Shown piece by piece: positions 33,338 to 42,530 of a DNA stretch of 64,000 nt (its first letter is position 1; each line of letters opens with the position of its first letter). Position numbers and translations under genes: made by a program. The DNA is from CADCTM01 sp049671305 (GTDB lineage Bacteria; Cyanobacteriota; Cyanobacteriia; Cyanobacteriales; Coleofasciculaceae): assembly GCA_049671305.1 (NCBI GenBank), contig JBATUR010000013.1, forward strand, positions 62,001-126,000, read 5' to 3'. A model generated the notes under the pieces. It was given only the letters and a program-made list of their open reading frames with translations. It ran no database searches and was not told the DNA's origin.

Positions 33338-34684
33338 CTATTGCTTGACCATACCTTCATAGCGTTGAGAAATCACATAAGTGCGAACTTGTCTGGCTGT
33401 GTCAATTGCCACACCCACCAAAATCAGCAAAGATGTTGCTCCCAAACCTCTTAATGTAGTTACACCAGTCGCACTTTCCACCGCAGTTGGCACGACAGCG
33501 ACTAATCCTAAAAAGATTGCGCCTAAAAAAGTCAAGCGATTCAAAACCTTCTCAACATAGTCACTCGTCGCCTTACCTGGACGAATTCCTGGAATACTAG
33601 CTCCCATCTTCTTAAGATTCTGTGACATATCCACAGGATTAACAATCAAAGAAGCATAGAAATAACTAAAAAACACAATCAAGAGTAAGTAGACAAGCAC
33701 ATAAATCCAAGGAGCAGGACCATTTGGGTTAAGATAAGTCGCAACTTGATTGAGAGCTTGCCCAACAGGCGCTAAAAATCCATTTTCACCACCACTACGA
33801 GCAAATCCTGCCAAAGATGCTGGCACAATCAAAACCGAAGAGGCAAAGATAATCGGCATAACTCCACCCTGGTTTAGTTGTAGCGGCAGATAACTTGTCC
33901 GTTCTCGGTACAAACGCTTCCCAACTTGACGCCTTGCTGAAATGATCGGAATACGTCTGCTGCCTTCTTGGACAAAGACAATGCATACGATTGTGAATAG
34001 GAAGATCAGTAAGAGAATTACTATCTTTCCCACCGTGTCTCTACCACCTGTTTGAGCAAGTTCCAGAGTTTGTCCCAGAGTTTTTGGTAAAGAAGAAACA
34101 ATATTGACAAAAATCAATAATGATGCACCATTACCAATACCTCGTTCCGTGATGATTTCTGATATCCACATCACAAACATCGAGCCCGCAGCCAGAGCTA
34201 AAGCAGTTTCGGCAACAAATAGGGGATTAACTCCATTGATAGCATAGGGTCCAAGAACGCCTGCAGCAATACCAATACTTTGAATTAATGCCCAAACCCC
34301 AGCAACAATGCGAGTGTATTGAGAAATCTTGCGTCGTCCAGCTTCACCTTCATCCTTCTGTAACTTTTCTAGAGCTGGAATTGCCGCAGTTAGTAGCTGA
34401 ATGATGATTGAAGCATTGATGTATGGCAAAATACCCAAGGCAAAAATCCCCACAGCAGCAATGCCGCCTCCCGAAAAAATGTCTAAAAACCCAATCACAG
34501 GGCTGTTTTGAATATCTGCTGCAAATCTTGCCCGGTCAATGCCTGGAATCGGCACAAAGACGCCTAAACGGGCGAGAATTAGCAGTCCGACGGTAACAAG
34601 TAGCCGACCTCGAAGACCGGCGGCTTGTGCCATCTGCATAAATGTTTCTTGAGCAGTTGGGGCTTTGTCTCGATTGACAACCAT
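33338..34684 (-). CDS. secY: Preprotein translocase subunit SecY
   Basis: A 448-residue SecY with ten transmembrane segments. Signatures include FVPIPGIDRARF, LGILPYINASIIIQLLTAAIPALEKLQKDEGEAGRRKISQYTR and PGGKATS-like loop IRPGKATSDYVEKVLNRLTFLGA. It forms the protein channel with SecE and SecG in plasma and thylakoid membranes. The gene is between rplO and adk. Confidence 0.97.
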   Translation of the reverse strand: MVVNRDKAPTAQETFMQMAQAAGLRGRLLVTVGLLILARLGVFVPIPGIDRARFAADIQNSPVIGFLDIFSGGGIAAVGIFALGILPYINASIIIQLLTAAIPALEKLQKDEGEAGRRKISQYTRIVAGVWALIQSIGIAAGVLGPYAINGVNPLFVAETALALAAGSMFVMWISEIITERGIGNGASLLIFVNIVSSLPKTLGQTLELAQTGGRDTVGKIVILLLIFLFTIVCIVFVQEGSRRIPIISARRQVGKRLYRERTSYLPLQLNQGGVMPIIFASSVLIVPASLAGFARSGGENGFLAPVGQALNQVATYLNPNGPAPWIYVLVYLLLIVFFSYFYASLIVNPVDMSQNLKKMGASIPGIRPGKATSDYVEKVLNRLTFLGAIFLGLVAVVPTAVESATGVTTLRGLGATSLLILVGVAIDTARQVRTYVISQRYEGMVKQ

Positions 34685-34729
34685 AAATGGTTACCTCTAT
34701 AGGATAGGAGGGTTCACAGCAAGTTGGGT

Positions 34730-35179
34730 TTAACGTGTGATCACTTCGCAGCTACCGCCTGCAGCCTCAATTTTGCTACGGGCACCAGCCGTAAATGCTG
34801 CGGCTTTAATATTTAAAGCAACATTTAGCTCACCATCACCAAGCATTTTTAAAGGACCATCATTGGTGGTGACTATGCCCAGATCCATTAGTGAGGCTAA
34901 AGTTACTTCGGTGTTAGCCGGAATTTCTGCCAACTTACTTACGTTGATCGTAGTGTAAAGTTTGGGGTTAATTACCGTAAAGTGCTTGAGCTTGGGCAAA
35001 CGACGATACAACGGCATTTGACCACCTTCAAAACCAGGTCTTGTGCCACTGCCTGAGCGGGATTTTTGACCGCGCATTCCCAAACCACAGCTTGCACCTT
35101 GTCCTGCAGCGATACCGCGCCCAACTCGACGGCGACGTTTTTTAGAGCCTTTTTGAGGCACTGCATCATTTATTCTCAT
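34730..35179 (-). CDS. rplO: 50S ribosomal protein uL15
   Basis: A 149-residue L15: Gly/Arg-rich N-terminus (KGSKKRRRRVGRGIAAGQGASCGLGMRGQKSRSG) and the conserved GGQMPLYRRLPKLKHF. rpsE precedes it directly; rpmD (L30) is absent between the two, as in other cyanobacteria. Confidence 0.97.
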   Translation of the reverse strand: MRINDAVPQKGSKKRRRRVGRGIAAGQGASCGLGMRGQKSRSGSGTRPGFEGGQMPLYRRLPKLKHFTVINPKLYTTINVSKLAEIPANTEVTLASLMDLGIVTTNDGPLKMLGDGELNVALNIKAAAFTAGARSKIEAAGGSCEVITR

Positions 35180-35190
35180 ATTTTTATGTT

Positions 35191-35218
35191 GGTTATTGGT
35201 TATTGGTTATTGGTTGTT
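35191..35218. repeat. Heptameric tandem repeat (GGTTATT)
   Basis: Three exact GGTTATT units (35191-35211) followed by GGTTGTT, in the spacer between rpsE and rplO. This is an STRR-type short tandem repeat. It lies upstream of the rplO ribosome-binding site. Confidence 0.9.
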
Positions 35219-35268
35219 AGTTATCGGCTGAAAAAAAAACAAATAACGAACAACAAACAACTTTTTAA

Positions 35269-35790
35269 TTAAGCGTAGAGGTTCTCAATGGGAATACCGC
35301 GTTCTTCAGCAACTTCTGAAAAAGTGCGTAAAGAGTCAAGGGCGTTTATGGCGGCTCTAGCATTATTTAAAGGGTTATTAGAACCCAATTGCTTTGCCAA
35401 AATATTGCGGACTCCAGCTAATTCCAAAACTGTACGCACAGCGCCACCAGCAATTACACCGGTTCCAGGTGCGGCGGGTCGCATCATCACCTTTGCCCCA
35501 ACGGCAGCGCCGTTAGAAGGGTGAGGAATAGAGTTCGATTTGGTTAAGGGTACATCAATTAATTGCTTTTTGCCATCAGCAACACCTTTACGGACAGCGC
35601 CAATTACATCACTGGCTTTACCCACACCAACACCAACCTGACCCCGCTCATTACCAACGACAACGATGGCGCGGAAGCTTAATTTTTTACCACCTTTGAC
35701 AACTTTGCTGACACGGCGAATTTGGATGACCCGCTCTTGCCAAGTGGTGTCTTTTTCTTTGGCGCGGTTACTTTTGCGACGATTTGCCAT
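35269..35790 (-). CDS. rpsE: 30S ribosomal protein uS5
   Basis: A 173-residue S5 with WQERVIQIRRVSKVVKGGKKLSFRAIVVVGNERGQVGVGVGKASDV (double-stranded-RNA-binding part) and GVIAGGAVRTVLELAGVRNILAKQLGSNN. It belongs to the spc section of the cluster. Confidence 0.97.
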   Translation of the reverse strand: MANRRKSNRAKEKDTTWQERVIQIRRVSKVVKGGKKLSFRAIVVVGNERGQVGVGVGKASDVIGAVRKGVADGKKQLIDVPLTKSNSIPHPSNGAAVGAKVMMRPAAPGTGVIAGGAVRTVLELAGVRNILAKQLGSNNPLNNARAAINALDSLRTFSEVAEERGIPIENLYA

Positions 35791-35795
35791 AGTGC

Positions 35796-35851
35796 TTGTT
35801 AGTTAATAGTTAGGAGTTGTTAGTTAGGAGTTGTTAGTTAGAGGTTAGAAA
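35796..35851. repeat. Heptameric tandem repeat (TTGTTAG/TTAGGAG)
   Basis: Eight consecutive heptamers fill the start of the rplR-rpsE spacer: TTGTTAG, TTAATAG, TTAGGAG, TTGTTAG, TTAGGAG, TTGTTAG, TTAGAGG, TTAGAAA. The strict 7-base register with unit variants is typical of STRR sequences. Confidence 0.9.
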
Positions 35852-35894
35852 ATAGCTTTTAACCAATTGACTGATCATCAATAACCAACAATCC

Positions 35895-36257
35895 CTAAAA
35901 GTCTAGTCCTGCTTCACGTGCAGATTCAGCCAAGGCTTTAACACGACCGTGATAGAGGTTGCCGCCTCGGTCAAAAACGACTTTTGAGATGCCTTTTTCA
36001 ATAGACCTTTGAGCAATCAATTTGCCCACTTCCATAGAAGCTTCACAGTCTGAAGTCGATTTTAAATCTGCTTTGAGTGTGGGTTCTAGAGTAGATGCTG
36101 CAGCTAAAGTATGTTGCGAGGCATCATCAATGACTTGCACATAAATGTGGTGATTTGAGCGAAAAACAGCAAGCCGAGGACGTTCAGCCGTACCTTGTAA
36201 CTTACGGCGCACCCGCCGATGCCTGCGTTTTACTGATTCTTTACGAGTCATTTTCAT
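35895..36257 (-). CDS. rplR: 50S ribosomal protein uL18
   Basis: A 120-residue L18 that binds 5S rRNA (RHRRVRRKLQGTAERPRLAVFRSNHHIYVQVIDD, KVVFDRGGNLYHGRVKALAESAREAGLDF). It starts three bases after rplF. Confidence 0.97.
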   Translation of the reverse strand: MKMTRKESVKRRHRRVRRKLQGTAERPRLAVFRSNHHIYVQVIDDASQHTLAAASTLEPTLKADLKSTSDCEASMEVGKLIAQRSIEKGISKVVFDRGGNLYHGRVKALAESAREAGLDF

Positions 36258-36260
36258 GGT

Positions 36261-36800
36261 TTACTTCTTACCTGCCTTACCTGCTTTACGTCTGACCGCT
36301 TCTCCGAGATAACGAATGCCTTTGCCCTTATAGACTTCCGGTGGTCGGACGGCACGAATACGTGCAGCCGTGTTACCCACAACTTCTTTGTTGATGCCGG
36401 TGACAATTACATTAGTATTAGCTTCAACTGCCACTTGAATGCCATCAGGGGGAACGATTTCGACGGGTTTGCTATAGCCAACGTTCAAAATTAAGTTGCG
36501 TCCTTGAACCTGGGCTCGATAGCCGACGCCGAGAATTTGAAGACGTTTTTCAAATCCTTTAGAAACGCCCTCGACCATATTGGCAACCAAGGTTCGAGAC
36601 AGTCCATGACGTTGACGGGCTGCTCTAGATTCGTCCCGACGCAAGACTTTGAGCGTTTCCCCTTCTTGTTCTATAATTACTTGCTCAGGAAGTACCCGGT
36701 CAAGTTCGCCTTTTGGACCCTTGACAGAAACGTGTTGACCGTTAATGTTTACGGTCACTTTATTGGGAATATCGATGATGCGTCTGCCAATACGTGACAT
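36261..36800 (-). CDS. rplF: 50S ribosomal protein uL6
   Basis: A 179-residue L6 (MSRIGRRIIDIPNKVTVNINGQHVSVKGPKGELDR; C-terminal PPEVYKGKGIRYLGEAVRRKAGKAGKK). The frame is open 108 bases further upstream, but the family start MSRIG at 36800 has AAGGAGAA in front of it. Confidence 0.97.
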   Translation of the reverse strand: MSRIGRRIIDIPNKVTVNINGQHVSVKGPKGELDRVLPEQVIIEQEGETLKVLRRDESRAARQRHGLSRTLVANMVEGVSKGFEKRLQILGVGYRAQVQGRNLILNVGYSKPVEIVPPDGIQVAVEANTNVIVTGINKEVVGNTAARIRAVRPPEVYKGKGIRYLGEAVRRKAGKAGKK

Positions 36801-36873
36801 GACTTGATTCTCCTTGAAAATCCAGAATTTTCTCGCATCAAGAGCCTGAAAAAAGGACTCTGACTCTTGATTT

Positions 36874-37275
36874 CTACCACACGTAGCATAGTACTTCGCC
36901 ACCCACACCCTGACGCCGTGCTTCTCGGTCAGTCATGATGCCACTAGATGTAGAAATTATGGCAATGCCAATGCCGCCTAATACTCTTGGTAGTTCCTTG
37001 CGGTTAGAGTAAACTCTCAAACCCGGCTTACTAACGCGCTTCATCGCGGTAATAATTGGTTGACGATTTTTACCTTTGTATTTCAAGGAAACCACCAAGT
37101 GTTTTTCAACGCCTTCGCCTGCTTCTTCAAAATCTGCAATAAAGCCTTCGCTTTTGAGCACTGTGGCAATATTACGGGTCATTCTGGTCGCGGGTACTTT
37201 GGTCGTTTGATGTCTTACCAAACACGCATTCCGAATGCGAGTTAACATATCTGAGATTGTGTCGTTTGCCGCCAT
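36874..37275 (-). CDS. rpsH: 30S ribosomal protein uS8
   Basis: A 133-residue S8 (DTISDMLTRIRNACLVRHQTTKVPAT, STSSGIMTDREARRQGVGGEVLCYVW). It binds 16S rRNA helix 21. rpsN (S14), which separates rplE and rpsH in many bacteria, is not present here. Confidence 0.97.
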   Translation of the reverse strand: MAANDTISDMLTRIRNACLVRHQTTKVPATRMTRNIATVLKSEGFIADFEEAGEGVEKHLVVSLKYKGKNRQPIITAMKRVSKPGLRVYSNRKELPRVLGGIGIAIISTSSGIMTDREARRQGVGGEVLCYVW

Positions 37276-37299
37276 TTTTCCTCTAGATTGAATACAGCT

Positions 37300-37845
37300 T
37301 TAGTTCTCCCGGAAGGGCATTCCCATCTCTTTGAGTAAGGCGCGACCCTCTTCGTCGGTTTTGGCTGTTGTGATAATTGAAATATCCATCCCACGGATTT
37401 GATCGACGCTATCGTAGCTAACTTCGGGAAAAATTAGTTGTTCGCGCACGCCCAAGGTATAGTTACCCGAACCGTCGAAGCTTTTGGGGCTAATGCCACG
37501 AAAGTCACGAATTCGAGGCAGTGCTAGGTTAATCAGTCGGTCAAGAAACGAGTACATCCGTTCTGAACGCAGGGTCACCATCACGCCCACGGGCATTCCT
37601 TGACGAATTTTAAAGCCAGCGATCGCTTTTTTGGCTCGTGTTACTACTGGTTTTTGACCAGTAATAATCGCTATTTCATTCAAAGACGCTTCCATTGCTT
37701 TAGCGTTCTGAGATGCTTCTCCTAAGCCCCGGTTAATCGTAATTTTGATTACCTTGGGGACTTGATGGATATTTTCATAGCTAAATTGTTCTTGAAGCTT
37801 AGGAACGATCGTTTCTTGGTAGAGACTTTTCAAGCGGTTTGTCAT
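37300..37845 (-). CDS. rplE: 50S ribosomal protein uL5
   Basis: A 181-residue L5 that holds 5S rRNA (LKSLYQETIVPKLQEQFSYENIHQVPKVIKITINRGLGEA, RDFRGISPKSFDGSGNYTLGVREQLIFPEV). The ATG at 37845 is chosen over an in-frame ATG 18 bases upstream because AAAAGGA lies before it and the product then matches the family start. Confidence 0.96.
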   Translation of the reverse strand: MTNRLKSLYQETIVPKLQEQFSYENIHQVPKVIKITINRGLGEASQNAKAMEASLNEIAIITGQKPVVTRAKKAIAGFKIRQGMPVGVMVTLRSERMYSFLDRLINLALPRIRDFRGISPKSFDGSGNYTLGVREQLIFPEVSYDSVDQIRGMDISIITTAKTDEEGRALLKEMGMPFREN

Positions 37846-37926
37846 GATTTTTGTCCTTTTCACCCTGGGCTTTGTCAGGGGATTAATCTTTAGTTATTGA
37901 TTATTGGGAAATAATTAATAACTAAA

Positions 37927-38286
37927 TTAGTCAATAATTTCGCCGGTTTTTTTGAGCATTCGCACCTTACGACCTTGGTCGTTCATGGTGTAGCAAACAC
38001 GGCTAGCAACTTTTTGCTTATCAGAATAAAGCATGACGTTGGAGCTGTGAATTGGAGCTTCAAAGGTGGTAATCTGACCTGTTTCGCCTTCCTGTTGGGG
38101 TTTGACGTGCTTGGTTTTGATGTTGATTCCTTTGACGACAATCTTACTGAGCTTAGGTAAAGTCTGTAAGATTTCTCCAACTTTGCCTTTATCTTTGCCG
38201 CAGATCACCTGAACGGTGTCACCTTTTTTTACGTGCATTTTGTAGCGCTTGGAAGTATCCTTTGCGCCCATAAGCTTGCTTGGCAT
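37927..38286 (-). CDS. rplX: 50S ribosomal protein uL24
   Basis: A 119-residue L24 with the KOW motif (MHVKKGDTVQVICGKDKGKVGEIL) and VKGINIKTKHVKPQQEGETGQI. Its ATG directly follows the rplN stop codon. Confidence 0.96.
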   Translation of the reverse strand: MPSKLMGAKDTSKRYKMHVKKGDTVQVICGKDKGKVGEILQTLPKLSKIVVKGINIKTKHVKPQQEGETGQITTFEAPIHSSNVMLYSDKQKVASRVCYTMNDQGRKVRMLKKTGEIID

Positions 38287-38655
38287 TTAAAGTACCTCTG
38301 GAGCGAGGGAAACAATTTTTGTGAAGTTTTTGTCGCGTAGTTCTCGTGCAACTGGACCAAAGACGCGGGTTCCTCTGGGGTTACCGTCGGGGTTGATGAT
38401 CACCGCTGCATTGTCGTCAAATCGGATGCTCATACCGCTGTCTCGGCGCAGTCCCTTGCGGGTGCGAACAATTACAGCTCGTACAACGTCTGACTTTTTC
38501 ACTGCCATGTTGGGGATGGCATCTTTGACAACGGCAACGATCACATCACCAACACCGCCATAACGCCGATTTCCTGCGCCTAAAACCCGAATGCACATCA
38601 GTTTGCGTGCTCCGCTATTGTCGGCAACATTCAGATATGTTTCTTGTTGAATCAT
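38287..38655 (-). CDS. rplN: 50S ribosomal protein uL14
   Basis: A 122-residue L14 (MIQQETYLNVADNSGARKLMCIRVLGAGNRRYGGVGDVIVAVVKDAIPN; RGTRVFGPVARELRDKNFTKIVSLAPEVL). It binds 23S rRNA and contacts 16S rRNA at a bridge. Confidence 0.97.
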   Translation of the reverse strand: MIQQETYLNVADNSGARKLMCIRVLGAGNRRYGGVGDVIVAVVKDAIPNMAVKKSDVVRAVIVRTRKGLRRDSGMSIRFDDNAAVIINPDGNPRGTRVFGPVARELRDKNFTKIVSLAPEVL

Positions 38656-38743
38656 GGGTTCCTCCTTATCTCGTCGTTAGTTGTTAGTTATTTGGCTTGT
38701 GTGGGTTGTTAGTTCTCCAAAAACTAAAAACTAACAACAACAT

Positions 38744-38995
38744 TTAGGCAATCGGTTTATTAGTGAGGATTTCAGCAACCATCCAGCGTTTGGTACGCGA
38801 GAGAGGGCGTGTTTCTTGAATGCGGACGCGATCGCCTGCTTTACACTGATTCTCTTCGTCGTGGGCTTTATATCGCTTGGTCTGCACTACGATTTTGCCG
38901 TATTTGGGATGGGCTGTCCGGTTTTCTACAGCGACAACGACGGTTTTATCCATTTTGTCGCTGACTACCAAACCTACCCTTTCTTTGACTGCCAT
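38744..38995 (-). CDS. rpsQ: 30S ribosomal protein uS17
   Basis: An 83-residue S17 (MAVKERVGLVVSDKMDKTVVVAVENRTAHPKYGKIVVQTKRY, DRVRIQETRPLSRTKRW). The frame is open upstream to 39052, overlapping rpmC, but the ATG at 38995 has AGGAG 10 bases before it and gives the family length. Confidence 0.96.
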   Translation of the reverse strand: MAVKERVGLVVSDKMDKTVVVAVENRTAHPKYGKIVVQTKRYKAHDEENQCKAGDRVRIQETRPLSRTKRWMVAEILTNKPIA

Positions 38996-39002
38996 GTAAG
39001 GT

Positions 39003-39239
39003 CTACTCCTGTTCTGCATCGGTTTGTGGGGCAGCGGCGGCGGCGATTTCACGCTCTCTTACCACTGTCAGCATCTGAGCCACGCGATGCCTGGCGTGCT
39101 TAAATTGATGCGGTTTTTCCAAACGACGGGTTGCCTTTTGCATCCGTAGTTCAAATAGCTCGCGCTTGGCGGCTAATATGGCATCAGACAGTTCCTGATC
39201 ATTTAACTTTCTGGCATCTTCTATCTTGGGCAGAGGCAT
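39003..39239 (-). CDS. rpmC: 50S ribosomal protein uL29
   Basis: A 78-residue L29 (IEDARKLNDQELSDAILAAKRELFELRMQKATRRLEKPHQFKHARHRVAQMLTVVRER). It starts three bases after rplP and ends seven bases before rpsQ. An Ala-rich acidic tail is present. Confidence 0.96.
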   Translation of the reverse strand: MPLPKIEDARKLNDQELSDAILAAKRELFELRMQKATRRLEKPHQFKHARHRVAQMLTVVREREIAAAAAPQTDAEQE

Positions 39240-39242
39240 AAC

Positions 39243-39665
39243 TTACACCTGTTGTTCCCCGTCACGGGTGATGAACTTCGTTTTAATTGGCAATTTATTG
39301 GCAGCTAGACGCATTGCTTCGCGGGCGATTTCTTCGGAAACACCGGAGATTTCATAAAGAATCCGTCCTGGCTTGACGACGGCTACCCAAAACTCTGGTG
39401 AACCTTTACCGGAACCCATCCGAGTCTCAGCCGCACGCATGGTTACAGGCTTATCTGGAAAAACTCTAATCCAGATTTTTCCACCCCGGCGAATGTATCT
39501 AGTCATCGCCCGACGACCTGCTTCGATTTGACGCGCGGTAATCCAAGATGGCTCAGTAGCCTGCAGAGCATACTCACCAAAGTTGATGTTGCTGCCGCGA
39601 GTCGCGACACCTCCCATTCTTCCGCGTTGCTGTTTACGAAATTTTGTTCTTCTAGGACTTAACAT
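39243..39665 (-). CDS. rplP: 50S ribosomal protein uL16
   Basis: A 140-residue L16 (MLSPRRTKFRKQQRGRMGGVATRGSNINFGEYALQA; GSGKGSPEFWVAVVKPGRILYEISG). It is needed for the peptidyl-transferase region of the 50S subunit. Confidence 0.97.
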   Translation of the reverse strand: MLSPRRTKFRKQQRGRMGGVATRGSNINFGEYALQATEPSWITARQIEAGRRAMTRYIRRGGKIWIRVFPDKPVTMRAAETRMGSGKGSPEFWVAVVKPGRILYEISGVSEEIAREAMRLAANKLPIKTKFITRDGEQQV

Positions 39666-39719
39666 GATTAGTCACATTGGTCATAAGTTAGTAGTCATTA
39701 GTTAGTCATTACTAACAAC

Positions 39720-40448
39720 TTATTCATTTGAACGGTCTTCAAAACTTTGGCGACGTCGTTGTTGACGGCGACGGGGTTGATCGGCTGGTTGTTGTGCCGC
39801 TTGTTCTTCCTGACCTGGAATGATTTCCCCTTTAAAGACCCAAACTTTTACGCCTAAAATTCCGTAAATTGTTTTGGCAGTACGGTAGTCGTAGTCGATA
39901 TCCGCCCGCAGGGTGTGTAATGGTACTCGTCCTTCACGAGTCCACTCGGTTCGGGCAATTTCTGCACCGTTTAACCGACCACTTACCTGAATTTTAATGC
40001 CCTGGACATCGGCACGTTGGGCACGTTGAATTGCTTGACGCACGACTCGTCTAAAGGAAACTCGTCGCTCTAATTGCTGGGCAATATATTCAGCAATTAA
40101 GCCAGCGTCAGCATCTACCCGCGCTACTTCGATCACGTTGATGCGAATTTGACGGCTGCTGCCCAAGGCGGCTTGCAGACCTGTACGCAGATTTTCGATG
40201 CCGCTACCGCCACGACCAACTACTACACCTGGTCGTGCTGTGTGGACTTCTAAATCGATTTGGTCAGCCTTGCGTTCAATGCGGATTTCGGAAATTCCCG
40301 CATTATTGAGCTTCTCTTCAACGTACTGCCGAATTTTATAGTCTTCTTGCAGTACTTCTGGGTAACGTTTGGAGTCGGCAAACCAGCGAGAGCGATGCTC
40401 TTGGGTAATACCTAATCGAAACCCAATTGGATGTATTTTTTGTCCCAC
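39720..40448 (-). CDS. rpsC: 30S ribosomal protein uS3
   Basis: A 242-residue S3 with the KH-domain region (VVGRGGSGIENLRTGLQAAL) and the C-terminal domain (RAQRADVQGIKIQVSGRLNGAEIARTEW). The last 25 residues are Gln/Arg-rich and variable (QPADQPRRRQQRRRQ). Confidence 0.97.
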   Translation of the reverse strand: MGQKIHPIGFRLGITQEHRSRWFADSKRYPEVLQEDYKIRQYVEEKLNNAGISEIRIERKADQIDLEVHTARPGVVVGRGGSGIENLRTGLQAALGSSRQIRINVIEVARVDADAGLIAEYIAQQLERRVSFRRVVRQAIQRAQRADVQGIKIQVSGRLNGAEIARTEWTREGRVPLHTLRADIDYDYRTAKTIYGILGVKVWVFKGEIIPGQEEQAAQQPADQPRRRQQRRRQSFEDRSNE

Positions 40449-40473
40449 TTAATCCTTCCTTGGTCTTTGTCAG

Positions 40474-40503
40474 TTGTTTGTTGTTTGTTGTTTGTTGCTT
40501 GTT
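40474..40503. repeat. Heptameric tandem repeat (TTGTTTG)
   Basis: Three exact TTGTTTG units (40474-40494) followed by TTGCTTG and TT, in the spacer between rplV and rpsC. It is of STRR type and distinct in sequence from the other heptamers in this cluster. Confidence 0.9.
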
Positions 40504-40547
40504 ATTAAGTGACGATTCACCAATAACTAATAACCAACAATCAATGA

Positions 40548-40907
40548 CTATTCGGCGACTTGCGGTGAAACCACAACTGTAATGTGACAGGTTGGTTTGC
40601 GAATTTGATAAGCGCGACCTTGTGCTCTTGGTCGGAAGCGCTTCAAGCTAGGTCCCATGTCGGCAAAAGCTTTACTAATCACTAAACTCGCTGGGTCAAG
40701 TCCGGCATTATGCTCGGCATTGGCAACAGCGCTCCGCAAAACTTTGAGAATGGGATCACAGGCTCGGTAAGGCATGAATTCCAGAATGATCAGTGCTTCT
40801 CGGTAAGAGCGTCCTCGAATTTGGTCGAGAACACGCCTAACTTTAAAAGGAGACATTCTGATGTAGCGAGCGATCGCTTTGATTTCTGTTGTAGTATCTA
40901 TCGCCAT
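40548..40907 (-). CDS. rplV: 50S ribosomal protein uL22
   Basis: A 119-residue L22 (AIARYIRMSPFKVRRVLDQIRGRSYREALIILEFMPYRACDPILKVLRSAVANAEHN; KRFRPRAQGRAYQIRKPTCHITVVV). Its extended loop lines the nascent-peptide tunnel. Confidence 0.97.
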   Translation of the reverse strand: MAIDTTTEIKAIARYIRMSPFKVRRVLDQIRGRSYREALIILEFMPYRACDPILKVLRSAVANAEHNAGLDPASLVISKAFADMGPSLKRFRPRAQGRAYQIRKPTCHITVVVSPQVAE

Positions 40908-40950
40908 AGTTTTTTTTCTGCTTCAAAGTTGAGTGAACTACTCAAACCTT

Positions 40951-41229
40951 CTAACGACCGGCTCTCCGGTCCCCTTTAGAGTGTCCCCGAAATGTGCGTG
41001 TTGGTGCGAATTCGCCGAGTTTATGTCCGACCATTTGCTCGTTGACAAAGATTGGTACGTGGGTGCGACCGTTGTGAACAGCGATCGTATGACCAATCAT
41101 TTGAGGCAAAATTGTCGAAGCTCTCGACCAGGTTTTAATGACTTGCTTTTCGCCCTTAGCATTGAGGACTTCAATCTTTTTGAGAAGACTGTCGGCAACA
41201 AAAGGACCTTTTTTTAAAGAACGACCCAT
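40951..41229 (-). CDS. rpsS: 30S ribosomal protein uS19
   Basis: A 92-residue S19 (MGRSLKKGPFVADSLLKKIEVLNAKGEKQVIKTWSRASTILPQMIGHTIAVHNGRTHVP; KLGEFAPTRTFRGHSKGDRRAGR). Confidence 0.97.
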   Translation of the reverse strand: MGRSLKKGPFVADSLLKKIEVLNAKGEKQVIKTWSRASTILPQMIGHTIAVHNGRTHVPIFVNEQMVGHKLGEFAPTRTFRGHSKGDRRAGR

Positions 41230-41276
41230 AATTTCATCTTGAAAGAAAAACAGTGATTGACACTTGAAGCAACTCG

Positions 41277-42140
41277 TTAAGACTGACGTCCACCACGACC
41301 ACGTTTTGAGGACTTGCGGCGACGACGGACAATTAAAGCACTACTTTGCTTTTTCTTGTTCCGAGTTTTCGCGCCCAGTGCTGGTTTACCCCAAGGTGTA
41401 ACAGGACCAGAGCGACCAATAGGGGCTCTACCTTCACCACCTCCATGTGGGTGATCGACTGGGTTCATGACGCTGCCTCTGACTGATGGGCGGCGTCCTC
41501 TGTGGCGGTTACGACCGGCTTTGCCTAGGCTCAGGTTACGGTGTTCGATGTTGCCAACTTGTCCAATCGTTGCGTAACATTCACATCTAATCATCCGCAC
41601 TTCACTAGAAGGCAGTTTTAAGGTGACATAGTTACCTTCTTTGGCAACCACTTGTGCTGTTGCACCTGCCGCACGCACAATTTGCCCACCGCGTCCTGGT
41701 GTCAGTTCAACGTTGTGAACACTTGTACCCAAGGGGATGTTTTTTAAAGGTAGGGCATTACCAACTTCAAAAGGAACTTCAGGTCCTGATAAAACTTTTG
41801 TGCCTACTGCTAATTTATCGGGATGAAGAATATACCGCTTTTCGCCATCTTCATAAAATAGAAGTGCAATCCGAGCATTGCGGTTGGGGTCATACTCGAT
41901 CGCTACGACTTTTGCTGGAATATTATGCTTGTCGCGGCGGAAGTCGATAATCCGATAAAGTTGCTTATGACCACCACCACGACGGCGGCTAGTAATTACA
42001 CCACGGTTATTACGACCTTTGGCGCGATGCTTAAACTCGGTTAGTGATTTTTCCGGCTCACTCCTGGTAATCTGGGCAAAATCAGAGACTGTGCCTTGAC
42101 GAGTACCGGGAGTGTAGGGCCGATAAGAACGAATGCCCAT
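41277..42140 (-). CDS. rplB: 50S ribosomal protein uL2
   Basis: A 287-residue L2 (MGIRSYRPYTPGTRQGTVSDF; VNPVDHPHGGGEGRAPIGRSGPVTPWGKPALGAKTRNKKK with the functionally important His near residue 230). It is needed for subunit joining and peptidyl transfer. Confidence 0.98.
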   Translation of the reverse strand: MGIRSYRPYTPGTRQGTVSDFAQITRSEPEKSLTEFKHRAKGRNNRGVITSRRRGGGHKQLYRIIDFRRDKHNIPAKVVAIEYDPNRNARIALLFYEDGEKRYILHPDKLAVGTKVLSGPEVPFEVGNALPLKNIPLGTSVHNVELTPGRGGQIVRAAGATAQVVAKEGNYVTLKLPSSEVRMIRCECYATIGQVGNIEHRNLSLGKAGRNRHRGRRPSVRGSVMNPVDHPHGGGEGRAPIGRSGPVTPWGKPALGAKTRNKKKQSSALIVRRRRKSSKRGRGGRQS

Positions 42141-42218
42141 AATAAATATCCTTTCTTCTGTGCTTGAACTTAATAAACCATTAAAATTAGAAGTTTCAAA
42201 TTTTTAATGGCTCTAGTC

Positions 42219-42530
42219 CTATACTTCTGGGAACAATGTAATTGAGTCCCCTTCGGCTAGGGTGACAATTGCCCGCTTGTAATTGGGCTTGTAACCCAGA
42301 AATTTACCAACTCGGCGCTTTTTGCGTGGCGGACGAATGGTGTTAACGCTTTCCACTTTTACTTCAAAAAGGCTTTCAATAGCGGCTTTGATTTCTGGCT
42401 TCGTCGCTTTGATAATTACTTCAAAGACGTACTTGTTCTGCTCTAAAAGCATGGTGGCTTTTTCGGTAACAATGGGACGAAGTACCAAATCTGCCAAGTC
42501 GCGGGGGTTATATTCAGCTACTTTACTCAC
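42219..42530 (-). CDS. rplW: 50S ribosomal protein uL23
   Basis: A 103-residue L23 at the tunnel exit (SKVAEYNPRDLADLVLRPIVTEKATMLLEQNKYVFEVIIKATKPEIKAAIESLFEVKVESVNTIRPPRKKRR). The GTG at 42530 is chosen because AGGAGG lies six bases upstream, inside the end of rplD; the two genes overlap by 8 bases (GTGAGTAA), suggesting translational coupling. A longer in-frame start at 42554 would destroy that logic. Confidence 0.95.
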   Translation of the reverse strand: MSKVAEYNPRDLADLVLRPIVTEKATMLLEQNKYVFEVIIKATKPEIKAAIESLFEVKVESVNTIRPPRKKRRVGKFLGYKPNYKRAIVTLAEGDSITLFPEV